Below are positions 1 to 12,194 of a stretch of DNA of 64,000 nt, piece after piece. Origin of the DNA: Labia minor (lineage: Eukaryota > Arthropoda > Insecta > Dermaptera > Spongiphoridae); assembly GCA_963082975.1 (NCBI GenBank), contig OY720347.1, forward strand, positions 13,498,225 to 13,562,224, in the 5' to 3' direction. The position numbers were made by a program, and so were the translations under genes. The first letter of the stretch is position 1, and each line of letters opens with the position of its first letter. The notes beneath the pieces are model-generated. The model was given only the letters and a program-made list of their open reading frames with translations. It ran no database searches and was not told where the DNA came from.

Positions 1-769
1 CTCTCTTTGTAAATGATTTGTAATAATATGGAAGTAAACTTTCGTGACTGTCTAAATGTATATATATAGTAAATACCCTTGAGCAACTGTCAAAGAATAG
101 ATAATTTAGTGCATTTGAATCAACTGGTGACTTTATAATGGAGAGTTCATTAATTTCTAAACCAATATTGGAATGTTTCAACAAGTGTCATCACTCAACA
201 GGATTCTCCCTTTACCTTCTCTACCATTAACCACGCTTTAAAACAATTATTGGACGGTAAAGTTATACTGTATAATTAAATAAAACAATATCGATTAAAT
301 TCGTTAAAATTTAATTTAAGAATCATTCTTTTGAATTGAATTGTCTTTTTAGGAGAATCAATGGAAAAAATAAAAAAAAAAAGATTTTTCCTTTTTATTT
401 CTTATAAATTTAATATTTAATAAAATTTATATCTTAATAAAATTATTCTTAAATATTTTACTAGTATAATAAAGAATAACTTTTGTCTCCAATGAATATT
501 AAAATAATTTAATTTATTATTTAGAATATCTCTTCTTTTAATGTATTAATATTCTTTATAATCAAGATAAAAAAAACAAATTATATCTTTCTTAAATTAG
601 ACTATTCTATTCAATTAAATATATTCCTGTATTTAAATTGATAATCTAATATTTAAATCTTTAAATTAATTCCTTCAAAATAAATTTTTTTTATTTATTA
701 TATCATAATGATAATAAATTTAAATTATTCTTTTTTTAATCATTATCTAAAAGTGATTTTTCTTCTTAT
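1..769. other. AT-rich non-coding stretch
   Basis: Very AT-rich sequence with no open frame, recognisable repeat or splice-flanked exon that I can support. It ends where the first SINE-like element begins. Confidence 0.5.
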
Positions 770-1020
770 GGTGTCGTCTCCCTTTTGGAGTTTGGTTATC
801 ATCATGACTAGGATAGCCTTAGAAGCTGTCTAGCCATGATAATTTTTCTTGGGAATGTTAATGCGGTGGTTTCACGTTGCCTTCCGCATGTATAGAACCA
901 GGAACTGACAGTTGCTGATGTTAAATTTAATTTTATTAGAAAAATTTGTTCTTAGTTGGAATCGAACGCCGACTTCTTGTGTAGAAAATTCCTACGGTAC
1001 ATTCTCGTCTAGCTGCCTCC
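770..1020 (-). mobile_element. SINE-like element D1 with tRNA-like head
   Basis: A moderately GC-rich block, clearly homologous to the copy at 10996-11262, with sharp edges against AT-rich DNA. Read on the - strand it starts GGAGGCAGCTAGACGAGA, which resembles a pol III A box, and about 55 bases later has GTTCGATTCC, a good B-box match (GGTTCRANNCC). This is the usual head of a tRNA-derived SINE. The tail contains a CATGATGA hairpin region and a sequence around GTTAATGCGGTGG shared with D2. No protein is encoded. It could instead be another composite repeat carrying a tRNA-like piece. Confidence 0.6.
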
Positions 1021-2062
1021 TTAAAAGTGATTAATCAATATATTGAATAACGATTAATATTTATTTATCTCTGTCAATATCTCGATAAAAATTATATTTC
1101 TATTATATATAAATTATTATTAAATTTACTCGAGTTGTATATAGTCCATGTTAATTAATTAAACCCCACCACATCAAACAACTTAATCAGAGATTTTTTT
1201 ATATATATTATAACGTTTTAATGAATTTCTATCCAATCCAAAGAGGAATAGATATTCTATTGAAAGAAATAGTTTCTCTTAGATTAATTTTAATAGACTT
1301 TAACAAACTAAAATATTTAATTCATAATTTATTAAATGAAGTATTATTTATATTTTGCAAAAATATTTTAACGTTCATTTTTACTTATATGCTTTTATCT
1401 TTTTCTTTTTTTTTCTTATAAATCTTATATATAAATAAAAACATATCATAATACTTTTATATTCAATAGAGAACAAGCCTCAAGGCGATCGTTGAGTAAA
1501 GTAGAGTAAAGGATGCATTATATACCTACATATAATACGTTGTAGTATGGCAGTATAGTTTGTTTGTTTTTTTTAGTTATTTTTATCACAGAGAGGATAA
1601 AAAATACACATTTGTCAACGGACGACATTAGTATATATATATATATATATAATCCATTTTGTTGCATATAAAACCAACTTTTAGTAATGCATACTTTTGA
1701 AATAATATATTCTTTTGAAATAGCGAAGTCTAATCTGGAATTGAAAGAAAACTTGACACTATTTCACTTAAATACTTCGAATCTTTATAATCCTCTTTTT
1801 TTTAATTATTATTTAATGCCTAAGGGTAGAGACTATTTTTCAAATGGAAGAATTTTAATTTGAGTTTTAAGAATTATTGTATTCTACCTATTAAGATAAA
1901 TATTATCGTTCCAAAGACTTTAGTCGTTATTAAAAAGTGTTCTTTAAATATTTTTTTTACAATGATTGTAAATAGATATAACGATTATCATTTATCATTT
2001 TTTCATAAATTTTGATGTCGATTATCATGAAAAAAGTATATTGAAGGTGTTGAAAAACACTG
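1021..2062. other. AT-rich non-coding stretch
   Basis: No gene seen. The 66-codon frame at 1221 is composed of AT-rich codons with no family resemblance. A short TA microsatellite lies near 1631-1651. Confidence 0.45.
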
Positions 2063-2063
2063 A

Positions 2064-2371
2064 AAAAATAAAAAAATATAAAAAAAAAACTTTTTAAAAA
2101 CTTTTATTTAAATGCACTAAAAAGTAGAAAATAATCTCTCCACACACATCACTATTTCCTTACAAATAGGCATAGTTATTCATATACAATGAAATATCCT
2201 TCGTATTCTTTTCCTTTCCCTACATGTTTGGCGCCCACGCTTCCAATTTTTAGATATTATTAATTGTAAGAAAATCGTGGTGTGCGTGGAGAAATTATTT
2301 TCTCCTTTTTTAGTGCATTTAAATAAAAGTATGTTTTTAAAAAAATTTTTTTATATTTTTTTTTATTTTCT
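2064..2371. mobile_element. Foldback/MITE-like inverted repeat C1
   Basis: Two arms of about 90 bp, at roughly 2064-2152 and 2278-2371, are imperfect reverse complements. Each carries the core GCACTAAAAAG...GAAAATAAT, which recurs in elements at 14507, 23350 and 36388. The centre contains GGCGCCCACGC, an apex motif seen with variation in the other members. No transposase is encoded. The right arm abuts element A1. Confidence 0.65.
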
Positions 2372-2373
2372 AA

Positions 2374-3028
2374 TTTTTACCGACCGACGATAGTAAGGGA
2401 GGTATTGTTTTCACACCAAATTTCACATGTGGAGATTTTTACATATCTCCACGAATCATGCATTTTCTAAACAGAAAAAAGTATTTTTAGCATGATGTCT
2501 GTCCGTCTGTCCGTCCGTCTGTCCGTCCGTCCGTCTGTCCGTCTGTCCGTCCGTATAGATGTGTACAGCCTGAACGGCTCAACCGATTTTGATGAAATTT
2601 GGTATATTTACTTAATGCATCAGTGGGATGAATTGATCAACTTTTGGTGCAATTCCGGAAACCGGAAGTGGTAGTATTAGCGATCGACGATAGGAAGGAA
2701 AGGGTTATTTTCACACCAAAGGAGATTTTTTTATATATCACCACGAATCATGCATTTTGTATTGGTTTTATCCTCGAAAAAAATCATATTTATTAGTTTT
2801 TTCTTGATTTAAAATTATATGACGTCATCCAGCCATGCATGACGTCACAGCATGGTCTTGCATATATATTATAAATAAAATAAAATTAAAAATATTTATG
2901 TTATACCCATATCTGTTTTTTATTGAATTAATAGATATATTAAAATTATTTGAAATTGTTTCTGTAGCTGGAAATTAATTTATTTCAAACCGTCGGTCGG
3001 TTCGGACCTGGCCACAGGTCAACTTATT
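2374..3028 (+). mobile_element. HINE-like element A1 (Helentron-type family A)
   Basis: A full-length member of the commonest family here. The 5' end is TTTTTACCGACCGACG, followed by GTGAAAACA-type sequence, a (GTCY)n microsatellite at about 2500-2555, the conserved core GATGAAATTTGGTA, paired TGACGTCA sites at 2820 and 2840, the subterminal repeat CGTCGGTCGGTT (complement of the 5' ACCGACCGACG), a GACCTG-GCCA-CAGGTC hairpin and the end AACTTATT. The Val/Ser/Arg-rich reading frame at 2492 is just the translated microsatellite. It is non-autonomous. The family assignment is inferred from structure. Confidence 0.75.
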
Positions 3029-4572
3029 ATTCTTGTCAGCAATTTCGCTCGATTTGTGATTTCAGGTTAAAGTTTTAAGAATTAATTAATAATTCCTCAC
3101 AGATCATCTATGACATCATTGGAGTTACATATGTATGCAAATTTCATCTCATTCGAACATTGGGAAGTGGGCCAAATTCACTTTGCAACATTTGACGACA
3201 GGACACGATGTCAAACTAAATAAAAGCGTGTAAAAACATTGATATTGTGAATGATAAAGTAAGAACGCCATGTGACATGTCATAAGATTGAGGCATCTTT
3301 AGAAATTAGCATGCCAAACATCAATAAAAATATTGTATGAACATTTTGTCGTTGAATTAATATTTTTAAGGTTGAGTATATTATTTATACACAGGTGAAT
3401 GTGAATCATGAATGTGAATATGCATCTGGACAAAATCGACCAACCATTGACCCGAAGATTAAGTTGATGTATTCAAAAATTTCAAAAGTTTAGCACTTTC
3501 AAATCGAATAAAATTGATTGCCAATTCACGTCACCTCTGAGAGTAAATGATTTATTTTTCTCATGACATTAAAATCATATTAAATTTGTTTTTTTTTAAT
3601 ATATATTTATAACATCGATTAGTTCTTTACAAAGGTAAATTCCTCTTTCACTTTAATAAAATTGAGTATTGTCAAAGAATAAAGCCATTTACAGGAAATT
3701 ATTAATTAACTTAAGAAATTCGAGTACAAATAACTCCGAGTTCACTTGATCTTAGAGCTTAAAAGTCTTTTTACAGGATTAAATAACTTTAAAAGAGCTT
3801 TAAGTTTTTTTTTCTCGATTTTTCTTTCTTCTTTAAACACACACCATTCATTCTCTCTCTCTCTCTTCTCTGCTCCAACTCAACTTTATTTCCACTTTGA
3901 ATCTTCTTTCCATTCCCTTCTATTCTCTATTAGCCTAATTTCGAAATGATTGTTTTATTGGGAAACGTTCAGATATTAAACTAAGATGGATGTTGTTCAA
4001 TTGCAAAAAAAGCATGTTCTATTTACGATATGTAATACATAACTACATCCTAGTTAAACATTATTTATTATTGCAAGTTTAAGGATATATTATAATATTT
4101 ATAATACCAAAATATGTCTGTCTCCTTTATTAATCGTAATTACCCCACCTGATAATATATCTTTGGTTTATTAAATAATATAGTTAAAAGCAGTAAATCT
4201 AGCTGAACTATTATTTTACATTTATGAACAATTTAATGTGTGTGTTGTGCATAAAACTTACAACATGTTTATTGAATTTTTTTTTTAAATCAATCTTAAG
4301 GATGATTTCTACTTTTGATTTTCAAACAATATCAAAATTTTCTTAAATTATATATTTATTATTATTTTTTTGTAAAAAATAAATAATTACACAAAAAAAA
4401 CAATAAATAAAATATATTTTTAAAAATCTTGCTATTATTCTTAGTCCAAAAAATAATCTAATAAATATGGAATATTATCTTTTTATTATAGTAGTACCAA
4501 TATACTATTGATCATCTCTGTTCTCTCAAACACAAACACAAATCATATAATCTAATAATTTCTATATATATA
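3029..4572. other. Unannotated AT-rich stretch
   Basis: About 1.5 kb with no exon or repeat I can name. The frame at 3746-3949 is a translated pyrimidine-rich tract (CTCTCTCT near 3852), not a credible protein. Confidence 0.4.
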
Positions 4573-5292
4573 CAGGGTGATTATAAAAGAACTTTACAAC
4601 TTTGAAAGCACATAGATATTTATTGAAATTACTTACAGAATTGAGAAATGTGTCAATTTATTACAAAACACTTCAAGTTTAACATATGAGTGTCATTTTG
4701 GTTCGATGTGACTGTCCTTGGTAATGGGACATACATCTCACGGATAATCAATTTCTTGTCACACACGATTCAGCATATCAGTTGTAATTTGTGCAACTTC
4801 AGCGTTGATCCAATTGATCTGAGGGATTAAAAAGTTTTCCAACATATCAAGATAAACAATTCCATTGATAGTTTTTTCCATAAAGAAAAAAGGGCCATAC
4901 ACTTTAAAATGACTGACGGCACAAAAAACGTTTACTTTTGGACTTTCATGAACGTGTTCAATACTTGCATTTGGATTCTCGCTACCCTCCAAATTCTAAA
5001 ATTGTGAGTGTTCTCCTTGCCATAAACATGAGACGTCGAATCATCGCTAAAAATGATTGTCTCAAGGAATGCCTCGTCTGCCTCTATCCTAACAAACATT
5101 TCGACTCAGAATTCACTATGAGCTACCTTATCTAAGTCACTAATTTGTTGCAGTCATATCGAACCAAAATGACACTCATATGTTAAACTTGAAGTGTTTT
5201 GTAATAAAATGACACCTTTCTCAATTCTGTAAGTAAATTCAATAAATATCTATGTGCTTTCAAAGTTGTAAAGTCCTTTTATAATCACCCTG
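4573..5292. mobile_element. Tc1/mariner-type element with 142-bp terminal inverted repeats
   Basis: Left arm 4573-4714 and right arm 5151-5292 are near-perfect inverted repeats starting CAGGGTGATTATAAAAG. Both ends are flanked by TA inside TATATA tracts, the target expected for Tc1/mariner/IS630 transposons. The 436-bp interior holds a fragment of transposase on the - strand. The total of 720 bp is about half of an autonomous element, so this is an internally deleted copy. The arms are unusually long for mariner. Confidence 0.85.
4759..5110 (-). pseudogene. Mariner-like transposase fragment (broken)
   Basis: The - strand frame from 4992 to 4759 contains SPKVNVFCAV, KVYGPFFFMEKTI and GIVYLDMLENFLIPQI, the middle part of DDE transposases of the mariner/IS630 group (family consensus around xPKVNVWCGL and YxDML). 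Upstream, in another frame, lie FSDDS and HNFRIW, matching the region just before it, so at least one frameshift splits the gene near 4990. The N-terminal DNA-binding domain and the C-terminal catalytic Asp are missing. It lies inside the long-TIR element and cannot make active enzyme. Confidence 0.75.
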
Positions 5293-6092
5293 TATATATA
5301 GTAATATAAAAATGAATTATTTAGATCAATTGCATAATTTTTATTTCTTTTTAATTAATTATTATCCCATATGAAAATATAATTATTAGTTTTTCTTTTT
5401 TTTTTTTTTAAATTTGTGTTTCATTTCACACAAGCCTTAATAAATATTTTATTCATATATTCATGTTTGTGTTTATTAAATAAAAATCATATTTAAAGTT
5501 TTATTTTATGCCTTTACAAACATTCTACTCTTTTCTTATGGCATAATTATCCTTTAAATTGACCCAAGTAAATAAACACAAGAATAATTTCCACCATTGA
5601 AAATATTAAAATACAAAATATAAATTATTTTATTTATATAAAATTAATTTTTTATTTAACTAGAATAAAATTAGCAAATATTTCTAATTAAAATGTTGAT
5701 TAAAATAAATAATATTATTTTTTTCTTTTTATAGTTTTAGATAAGAAAAATAATAAATATATATATATATATATATATATATCATAAATAAATAAATATA
5801 TTTTTCTAAAAAAACGATATTTCTAGGAAATATTTTTTAAGATAATTTCTATTTATTTTAGACAACAAGAATCATAAAAAAGGTTAATTTATATTTTTCA
5901 AATATAATATAAGTTTAGTTTTGGTATTGAGTTAAGACATGAAAACAAGTCCTGCCTTTCAAGGTATTTATTTATTTAAGACATCAATTAGAAAACTTAA
6001 ATTGTTTCTATAAAGAGACAATTTAAATAATTACAATTAATTGTAGTATCTCTTAACGAGATATTTTAATCAATATTTATTTTTTAAACATG

Positions 6093-6126
<34 letters not shown>

Positions 6127-6474
6127 TATATTCATATATTCATAATAAAATTTAAATAAAAATTAAAATTTTAGTTTAAGGTGTTATTAAAAATCTTTTA
6201 ATTAATTAATTAAATCTTTGTTACTACACATGTAGTTCTATTTCATGTTTAATTTCATAAATTAAACATTATAAGCTTTTTATTAAGATAATCTATTCTT
6301 TATTCAAATCAAATGGTGAAAATAAAAAAAATAGAAAATTATTTTTTTGTTAATATATATTTTTTATTTGTTAATGGATTTAATTTAACAAGTATTTATT
6401 CATTAAATTTTGTTTAATCTTATTTTAAAGTACTTGTACTTAAGCACTTAAGTATATCTATGATTTATGGTATA
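5293..6474. other. AT-rich stretch with TA microsatellites
   Basis: No gene seen. TA dinucleotide runs lie at about 5757-5782 and 6097-6122, and poly-A/T tracts are frequent. Confidence 0.45.
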
Positions 6475-6703
6475 CGAGGTATGTTCAAAAGAAAAGGTGA
6501 ATTTTGAATTTTAAATAAAAAAATCGAAGAACACAAAAACATGACTAACTTTTTCAGTTGTCTAAAACAAACTACTAATCAGAAATAGCTGATAATTTCA
6601 ACATATGAAAAACAAATGTGTACCAACATAACACAAAAAAATTTCAATAATCGAATGTACACAGCCAAATTCAAAATTCACCTTTTCTTTTGAACATACC
6701 TCG
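6475..6703. mobile_element. Mariner MITE (CGAGGT-ended)
   Basis: A 229-bp element bounded by TA on both sides. Its ends CGAGGTATGTTCAAAAGAAA and the reverse complement match for about 37 bp, continuing through AAGGTGAATTTTGAATTT. The same termini bound the larger element at 32312-33096, which still carries transposase, so this is a deletion derivative of that mariner family. No coding capacity remains. Confidence 0.85.
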
Positions 6704-6739
6704 TACATGTTTTTAAAAATGTTAAAAGTTTACATCATT

Positions 6740-7091
6740 TTTTTACTATCACGCCAGAGAGTTTTGAAGGTTCCTGAGTCATTTTGACTAAGATTGAGAA
6801 AAATGTCTGTCTGTGTGTGTGTGTATGATGTATGTAGACAAGATTACGCAAAAACGGTGTAAGCTAGAATCATGAAATTTGGTATACGTGCATTATAAAA
6901 AAATTCGTAGTTTTCTATCAACTTTTGAGAAATGTAGCTTAACCGGAAGAGGGTCATTACCTACAACGTTTTGATTTTTTACTATCTCGCCAGAGATAGT
7001 ATTGCGATCACGAAAATTTTCGATGTTGAGATTTTGATGTTTTTATACGTTTTGAAGGTTCCTGAATCATTTTCACTAAGGTTGAGAAAAA

Positions 7092-7141
<50 letters not shown>

Positions 7142-7950
7142 TGTGTATGTATGTAGGCAAGATTACGCAAAAACGGTTTGAGCTAGAATGATGAAATTTG
7201 GTACATGGACATTATTCAAAATTCATAGTTTTCTATCAACTTTTGAGAAATGTAGCTCAACCGGAAGAGGGTCATTACCTACAACGTTTTGATTTTTTTT
7301 CCTCTAAAGTGACCGTAAAAATAAAGATATATGTTTGATAATTTTTCACATGATTAATAATTGTATAAAACTGCTATATATAGAATTTCAGCTTGATTGA
7401 TTCGCTGAAATTACCAGAATTAATTTTTTAACACTGCAAATCTCACGCGCCAACACGTGACGTGGTGCCATCAACAAAAAGTCAAACATGCGCTGGTTTA
7501 ATATTTATTATTTATTATTTATAATTTATAATTAATTAAATTTAATTTAAATATAATATATTATGTTATTTAATCCAATTTTAATTGCGAGATAGTCGAG
7601 TGGAGACACTCCAGCTAATTTTCCTTTAAAGTGACCGTAAAAGTAAAGATATATGTTTGATAGTTTTTCCACATGATTAAAAATTGTATAAAACTACTAT
7701 ATATAGAGATGGAGCTTGATTGAATCGCTGAAAGTACCGGAATTAATTTTTTAACACTGCAAAACTCACGGGCCAACACGTGACGTGGTGCCATCAACAA
7801 AGAGCCAAACACGCGCTGGTTTAATTAATATTATTTATTAATTTTAATTTATAATTTATAATTAATTAAATTTAATTTAAATATAATATATGTTATTTAA
7901 TCCAATTTATTCCAATTGCGAGATAGTCGAGTGGAGACACTCCAGCTTAT
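6740..7950 (+). mobile_element. HINE-like element family B, outer copy (B1+B3) split by a second B
   Basis: The 5' half (about 6740-6980) and the 3' half (7618-7950) together make one family-B element. The 5' half lacks about 70 bp just after the left end. It carries a TG microsatellite, the core ATGAAATTTGGTA, the ACGTGACGTGG block and the 3' end GCGAGATAGTCGAGTGGAGA followed by CACTCCAGCTTATT. It is interrupted in a T-run by the complete copy at 6981-7617. The TG-rich frames at 6971 and 6982 are translations of the microsatellite, not proteins. Confidence 0.75.
6981..7617 (+). mobile_element. HINE-like element B2, nested in another B
   Basis: Complete copy: T-run plus ACTATCTCGCC, a (TG)n tract at about 7096-7146, core GATGAAATTTGGTA, subterminal repeat GCGAGATAGT (complement of the 5' ACTATCTCGC), stem-loop GAGTG-GAGA-CACTC and end CCAGCTAATT. 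It is almost identical to the copy at 63345-63968 along its whole length, including AT-rich parts, which suggests recent amplification. It is non-autonomous. Confidence 0.8.
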
Positions 7951-8518
7951 TTATTTTTTTATTTAATTGAATTAATCAATCGATATTTGTGATGAATATT
8001 TTAATCATTCAAAGCAAAATATATGATTCTATTATTTACTATTATTTAATGCTTATTGATTAATTAAAATATATATTATTTAAAATTTTAATTAACGATC
8101 ATTAAATAAATACCAATATTTTCAACAAACTTGTGATGTATATTTCTTTCTATTAAACTTTTTCTTCGTGACGTATCAATGATAAGTATTTGAATAACAC
8201 CTACTATATATATGCTATATATATAACATAAGAGGCACGTTTCTAGTTCAATAATTTTTCATCGATAATACTTTACTTAAGTGGTTCAATTTTTTTCTCT
8301 TATTTTTTTATTTTTTGTTCTTATTAATATTTATTTGAATTATTTTTCAAGATTCAAATCCCTCTCTAAAAAAATAAATATAATTTTTTTCTTTTATAAA
8401 ATTAATTTAAATATGAAATATAAATAAATCTTAAATATAATTAAATAAATTTAATAAATGAATATAATTCGATATGTTCATTCTTATTTCTAATTTAAGA
8501 ATAAAACCTTGCTTTTGT
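7951..8518. other. AT-rich non-coding stretch
   Basis: No gene or recognised repeat. Contains short tandem TATATA tracts and T-rich runs. Confidence 0.45.
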
Positions 8519-8830
8519 TTCTGAATGGAGATGTCCTGATGGAGGGGGGAGGGGGAGGGGAATGGGTGGTAAGGTGGAGTTGTTCTTGCGTTCATCTTTT
8601 GTGTAATTGTCCCGAGAGATGAGGATTCAGTTTCTTGTTCAAGTGGAGGTGATAGAGCCCCATCCTCTTTCTCTCCTGTTGATCAATACAGGTACGCATT
8701 CACTGGGCACGCCGCGTTTATTCGGAATCCCAGCTTCAGGTTTCCTTTCTGTTCGTCTCGCGGGAGGGTTCCGAGGGTTTCACCAACCAACTTCGATTTT
8801 CGTGAATTATTCTAAAACAACATGATAAAT
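8519..8830 (+). other. GC-richer island with G-run cluster and possible 5' splice site
   Basis: This 300-bp block stands out from AT-rich surroundings. At 8541-8566 it holds four closely spaced G-runs (GGAGGGGGGAGGGGGAGGGG), a potential G-quadruplex on the + strand. It continues into a 72-codon open frame (8607-8825) without family resemblance and contains CAG|GTACGC at about 8690, a plausible splice donor. It could be a promoter/5' exon of a + strand gene, or just a repeat fragment. I do not recognise any protein in it. Confidence 0.3.
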
Positions 8831-9279
8831 TTATTTTTCTCATGGATTAAATTATAGACTGAATATAAGTATATTCTATCTTATTATTTTCAATTATTCT
8901 TTCCAATTATATTATCATGATTATATTTTAAATAAATTGTCAAAGAATTTTGAATAATATTCTTTTAATGTCATTTTTTTTTAATAAAAGAAAAATATTA
9001 TGTTCCTTTAAACAAAATGACTACCAATTACGATATATCAAGAATTTTTATCATATTTAACCATTTAATAATTTTGACATTACTTACTATATTTAAACAT
9101 CCTCCTACACACTCATATCCACAAAATAATCAAAAGAAAGTTGATGAAATTAAATTTTATAATATAATATTTAGCATTCCATTATAAGAAAAATAATTAT
9201 AAAGAAATAAAATTTATAAAAAATAAAATACAATTTAGGCATTCTCTCTTTCTTTGGGCAAAAATGTTGTTCATTTTTT
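8831..9279. other. AT-rich non-coding stretch
   Basis: Nothing recognisable between the GC-richer block and element B4. Confidence 0.4.
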
Positions 9280-9858
9280 ACTATCTTGCCAGAGATAGTA
9301 TTGCAGATAACGAAAATTTTCGATGTCGAGATTTTGATGTTTTTATACGTTTTGAAGGTCTCTGGGTCATTTTCACTAAGGTTGAGAAAAATGTCTGCTG
9401 GGGGTGTGTATGTGTATGTGTGTATGTAGACAAGATTACTCAAAAACGGGTGGAGCTAGAATAATTAAATTTGGTACACGGGCATTATTCAAAATTCTTA
9501 GTTTTCTATCAACTTTTGAGAAATCCGGAAGAGAGTCATTATCTAGCACGTTTTCTTTTTTTTCCCCTAAATGTTTGATAGTTTTTTTCATGATTAAAAA
9601 TTGTATAAAACTGCTATATATAGAATTGCAGCTTGAATGAATCTATTAATGTACCGGAATTAATTTTTTTAACACTCCAAATCACGCGCCAACACGTGAC
9701 GTGGTTCCACCAACAAAGAGCCAAACATGCGCTGATTTAATAAATATTATTTATTCATTTTAATTTTAATTTATAATAAATTAAATCTATTTCATATATA
9801 ATATATGTTAATTAATCCAATTCAAATTTCAAATAGTCGAGTGGAGTCACTCCAGCTT
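9280..9858 (+). mobile_element. HINE-like element B4
   Basis: Family-B copy with the 5' end ACTATCTTGCCAGAGATAG in a T-run, a degraded TG microsatellite near 9404-9427, the core TTAAATTTGGTAC, the CACGTGACGTGG block and the 3' end GAGTGGAGTCACTCCAGCTT. It is more diverged than B2 and B9, with small internal deletions, so it is probably older. The three overlapping frames at 9171-9640 are by-products. Confidence 0.75.
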
Positions 9859-10995
9859 ATTTCCTTATTAATAAAAGAAAAATAAAATAGGGTAAAGGTA
9901 CCAGTAGTTGGACGTGTAGCAGTACTAGTTGACACTTGTACATTTTATATCGGATAATAAGACTTATATCTGTCAAAATATGTCTATGTGCGCTGTATAT
10001 ATAAAAGTAATTCCTTCTCTATTGAAGATGTGGAAATATAAAACTTTTGAGTAACCATCTGAATAAACGGCACATCATTTACTTTTTATAGAATCGAACA
10101 AATGGATATTATATTTTGTTCTTCTAATGCTTAAGGAGGATAAATTTTTATTTTTATAATTTTTTTTTAGTATTGACATCAATATTAAATATTATTAATT
10201 GAATGTCCATATTACCTAATTTTAAGAGTGTCAAAGGGTGCTTTGAGATGCTAATGTTGAAAAAAAAACATAAAAAATAAAATAAATAGAAAATTGCATT
10301 GGTTAGCAGATAAATTCTTCATTATTAACCAATGAATCATCATATCACTCAAAACTCAAATTGATATCTGATAAAAATAGAATATATTAAATTTTTCTCA
10401 TAAAGTTGTCCTTATAGTGTAAACTACTGGTACATTCGCCTTATATACAATTAGTATTAGTAATCAGGAAAATAATTTAGTTCTAGAGGTCTAGAAATCT
10501 TATCAAGTACATTTATATTGAATATATATACAATTATATATAATATTATTAAAGTTGATTTTAATGGTTAAATTAAGTTTACCAGTTTGATTTATTATAT
10601 TTTATTCTGAATATTGATTTGTTATTAGTTAACTATACTCTAAAGTAAAAAGCTTTTAAATGAATTCTACTATTTTTTAAACAACAAAATATATTATATT
10701 TTATGAGAATTAATTATTTATTAACTTTTAATAACTTTTATTATATTGAAAAATTTATTAATCTGCTGCTACTTTTGAAATCTACTTTCTTAAGTTCATT
10801 GCAATAGACTGCAAATAGTATTAATTTTTTTTTTATCCTTAATAATTTGAAATGATTTAATTTTACAAAAATGTTTCATATAAATATTAATACAATTAAT
10901 TTATCTTTCTTAGTTTATTAAAAAATTCAAGAATTACTTCTATATTAATATTTATTTATATATTATCTTTTATATTTTTTAATTCTTCTCCTTAA
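9859..10995. other. AT-rich non-coding stretch
   Basis: No exon or named repeat. Moderately complex AT-rich sequence. Confidence 0.4.
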
Positions 10996-11262
10996 GGTGC
11001 CGTCTCCCTTTCGGAGTTTGGCTTTCTTCATGACTAGAATAGCTTTAGAAGCTGCCCAACCATGATGATTTTTCTTGGGAATGTTAATGCGGTGGTTTCC
11101 CGTTGCCTTCCGCATGTATAGAACCAGGAACTGACAGTTCCTGGAGCCCGAAGCAGCTGATGTTAAATTGAATTTTATTAGAAAAATTTGTTATTAGTTG
11201 GAATCGAACGCCGACTTATTGTGTAGAAAATTTCTACGCTACACTCTCGACTAGCTGCCTCC
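10996..11262 (-). mobile_element. SINE-like element D2 with tRNA-like head
   Basis: Second copy of the D family. On the - strand it opens GGAGGCAGCTAGTCGAGA and has GCGTTCGATTCCAACT downstream, matching A and B box spacing of a tRNA-derived pol III promoter. It carries a direct repeat-like palindrome GAACCAGGAACTGACAGTTC absent in part from D1, so the two copies differ by a small indel there. Confidence 0.6.
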
Positions 11263-11303
11263 TATTTTTTAATTAATCAACCACAATTTCAAACAATACC
11301 TCC

Positions 11304-11337
11304 CTTACTATCGTCGGTCGGTAAAAATCATTTATAG
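11304..11337 (-). repeat. Family A terminal fragment
   Basis: A 34-bp piece identical to the 5' terminus of family A (AATACCTCCCTTACTATCGT then CGGTCGGTAAAAA). Only the terminus remains. It may be an abortive insertion or a deletion remnant. Confidence 0.7.
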
Positions 11338-12194
11338 AAGAAAATTTAAGAAAATTTATTTTATATGATTAGGTTGTGTAGTTAATTAATTATTTACTAA
11401 CAAAATAATGTCTATCAAGTTTGGTATTAAATTATACAAGTATAAAATTGTATTTTTTTAAAGGAGTTGAATATATACAATAGGTATATAGACTATCATA
11501 ATGATTCTAATTTTCTTTAATATATATTTTATGAATGAATAAATAATTTTACCTGATTTATTTAAGTTTGATTACTTTTAAGCAGACGTCAAAGTTAAAT
11601 CACCTTTAATTAACGCCTTGTATATTAATTTACATTGATTTTAAATATAGAATTAAAATAAGAAAGTGTTGAAAAAATAAAAAATTAAGGAAGCGAATCT
11701 TAATGAATGAAAGTTAATTCATCTGTAATTAGCTATTTATTAAATTCATTTCAATTTTAAATGATTTAATTGGTTTGGAGTGAGGATTGTGGACAAAAGT
11801 GAATTTGTCTGACCCGTTCTCTAACATTTTATGAACTGATTTTATTTTATTCCATTTAGAGGCCATTAGACGGAGATTAAGGTTTACAGAGTCAATATAT
11901 CCATTTAAGCTTTACTACTCTATTCCACTGGGACCCACCCAAAATGTCTTTGGTCTCTTCAATTGTTTTAATAGGAAATTCCCTCTTCTAGTTACAACAG
12001 TTTAATCCATTACTCTCATTTTTCTCTACTCTAACCAGATAATTTTATTATATATATCTTATATATAAGAATATATATATATATATATAAATCAAAAAGA
12101 AATTCTTTTGATAAATGCCTTAAATATATGATAATCTGATAAAAAAATGTATTAATCTTTTAGAAATTTTTTTTTTAACTTTGCTTTTCATAAA
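11338..12194. other. AT-rich non-coding stretch
   Basis: No gene seen. A TA run lies at about 12072-12088. Confidence 0.4.

Noticed and set aside
2492..2674. Ser/Val/Arg-repeat protein frames (also 31175, 35107)
   Set aside because: They are translations of the (GTCY)n microsatellite and adjoining core of family A elements. The same frames recur in every copy.
6971..7170. Cys/Val or Thr/His repeat proteins in TG/AC tracts (also 9404, 25460, 39877)
   Set aside because: Microsatellite translations within family B and F elements, present in both strands.
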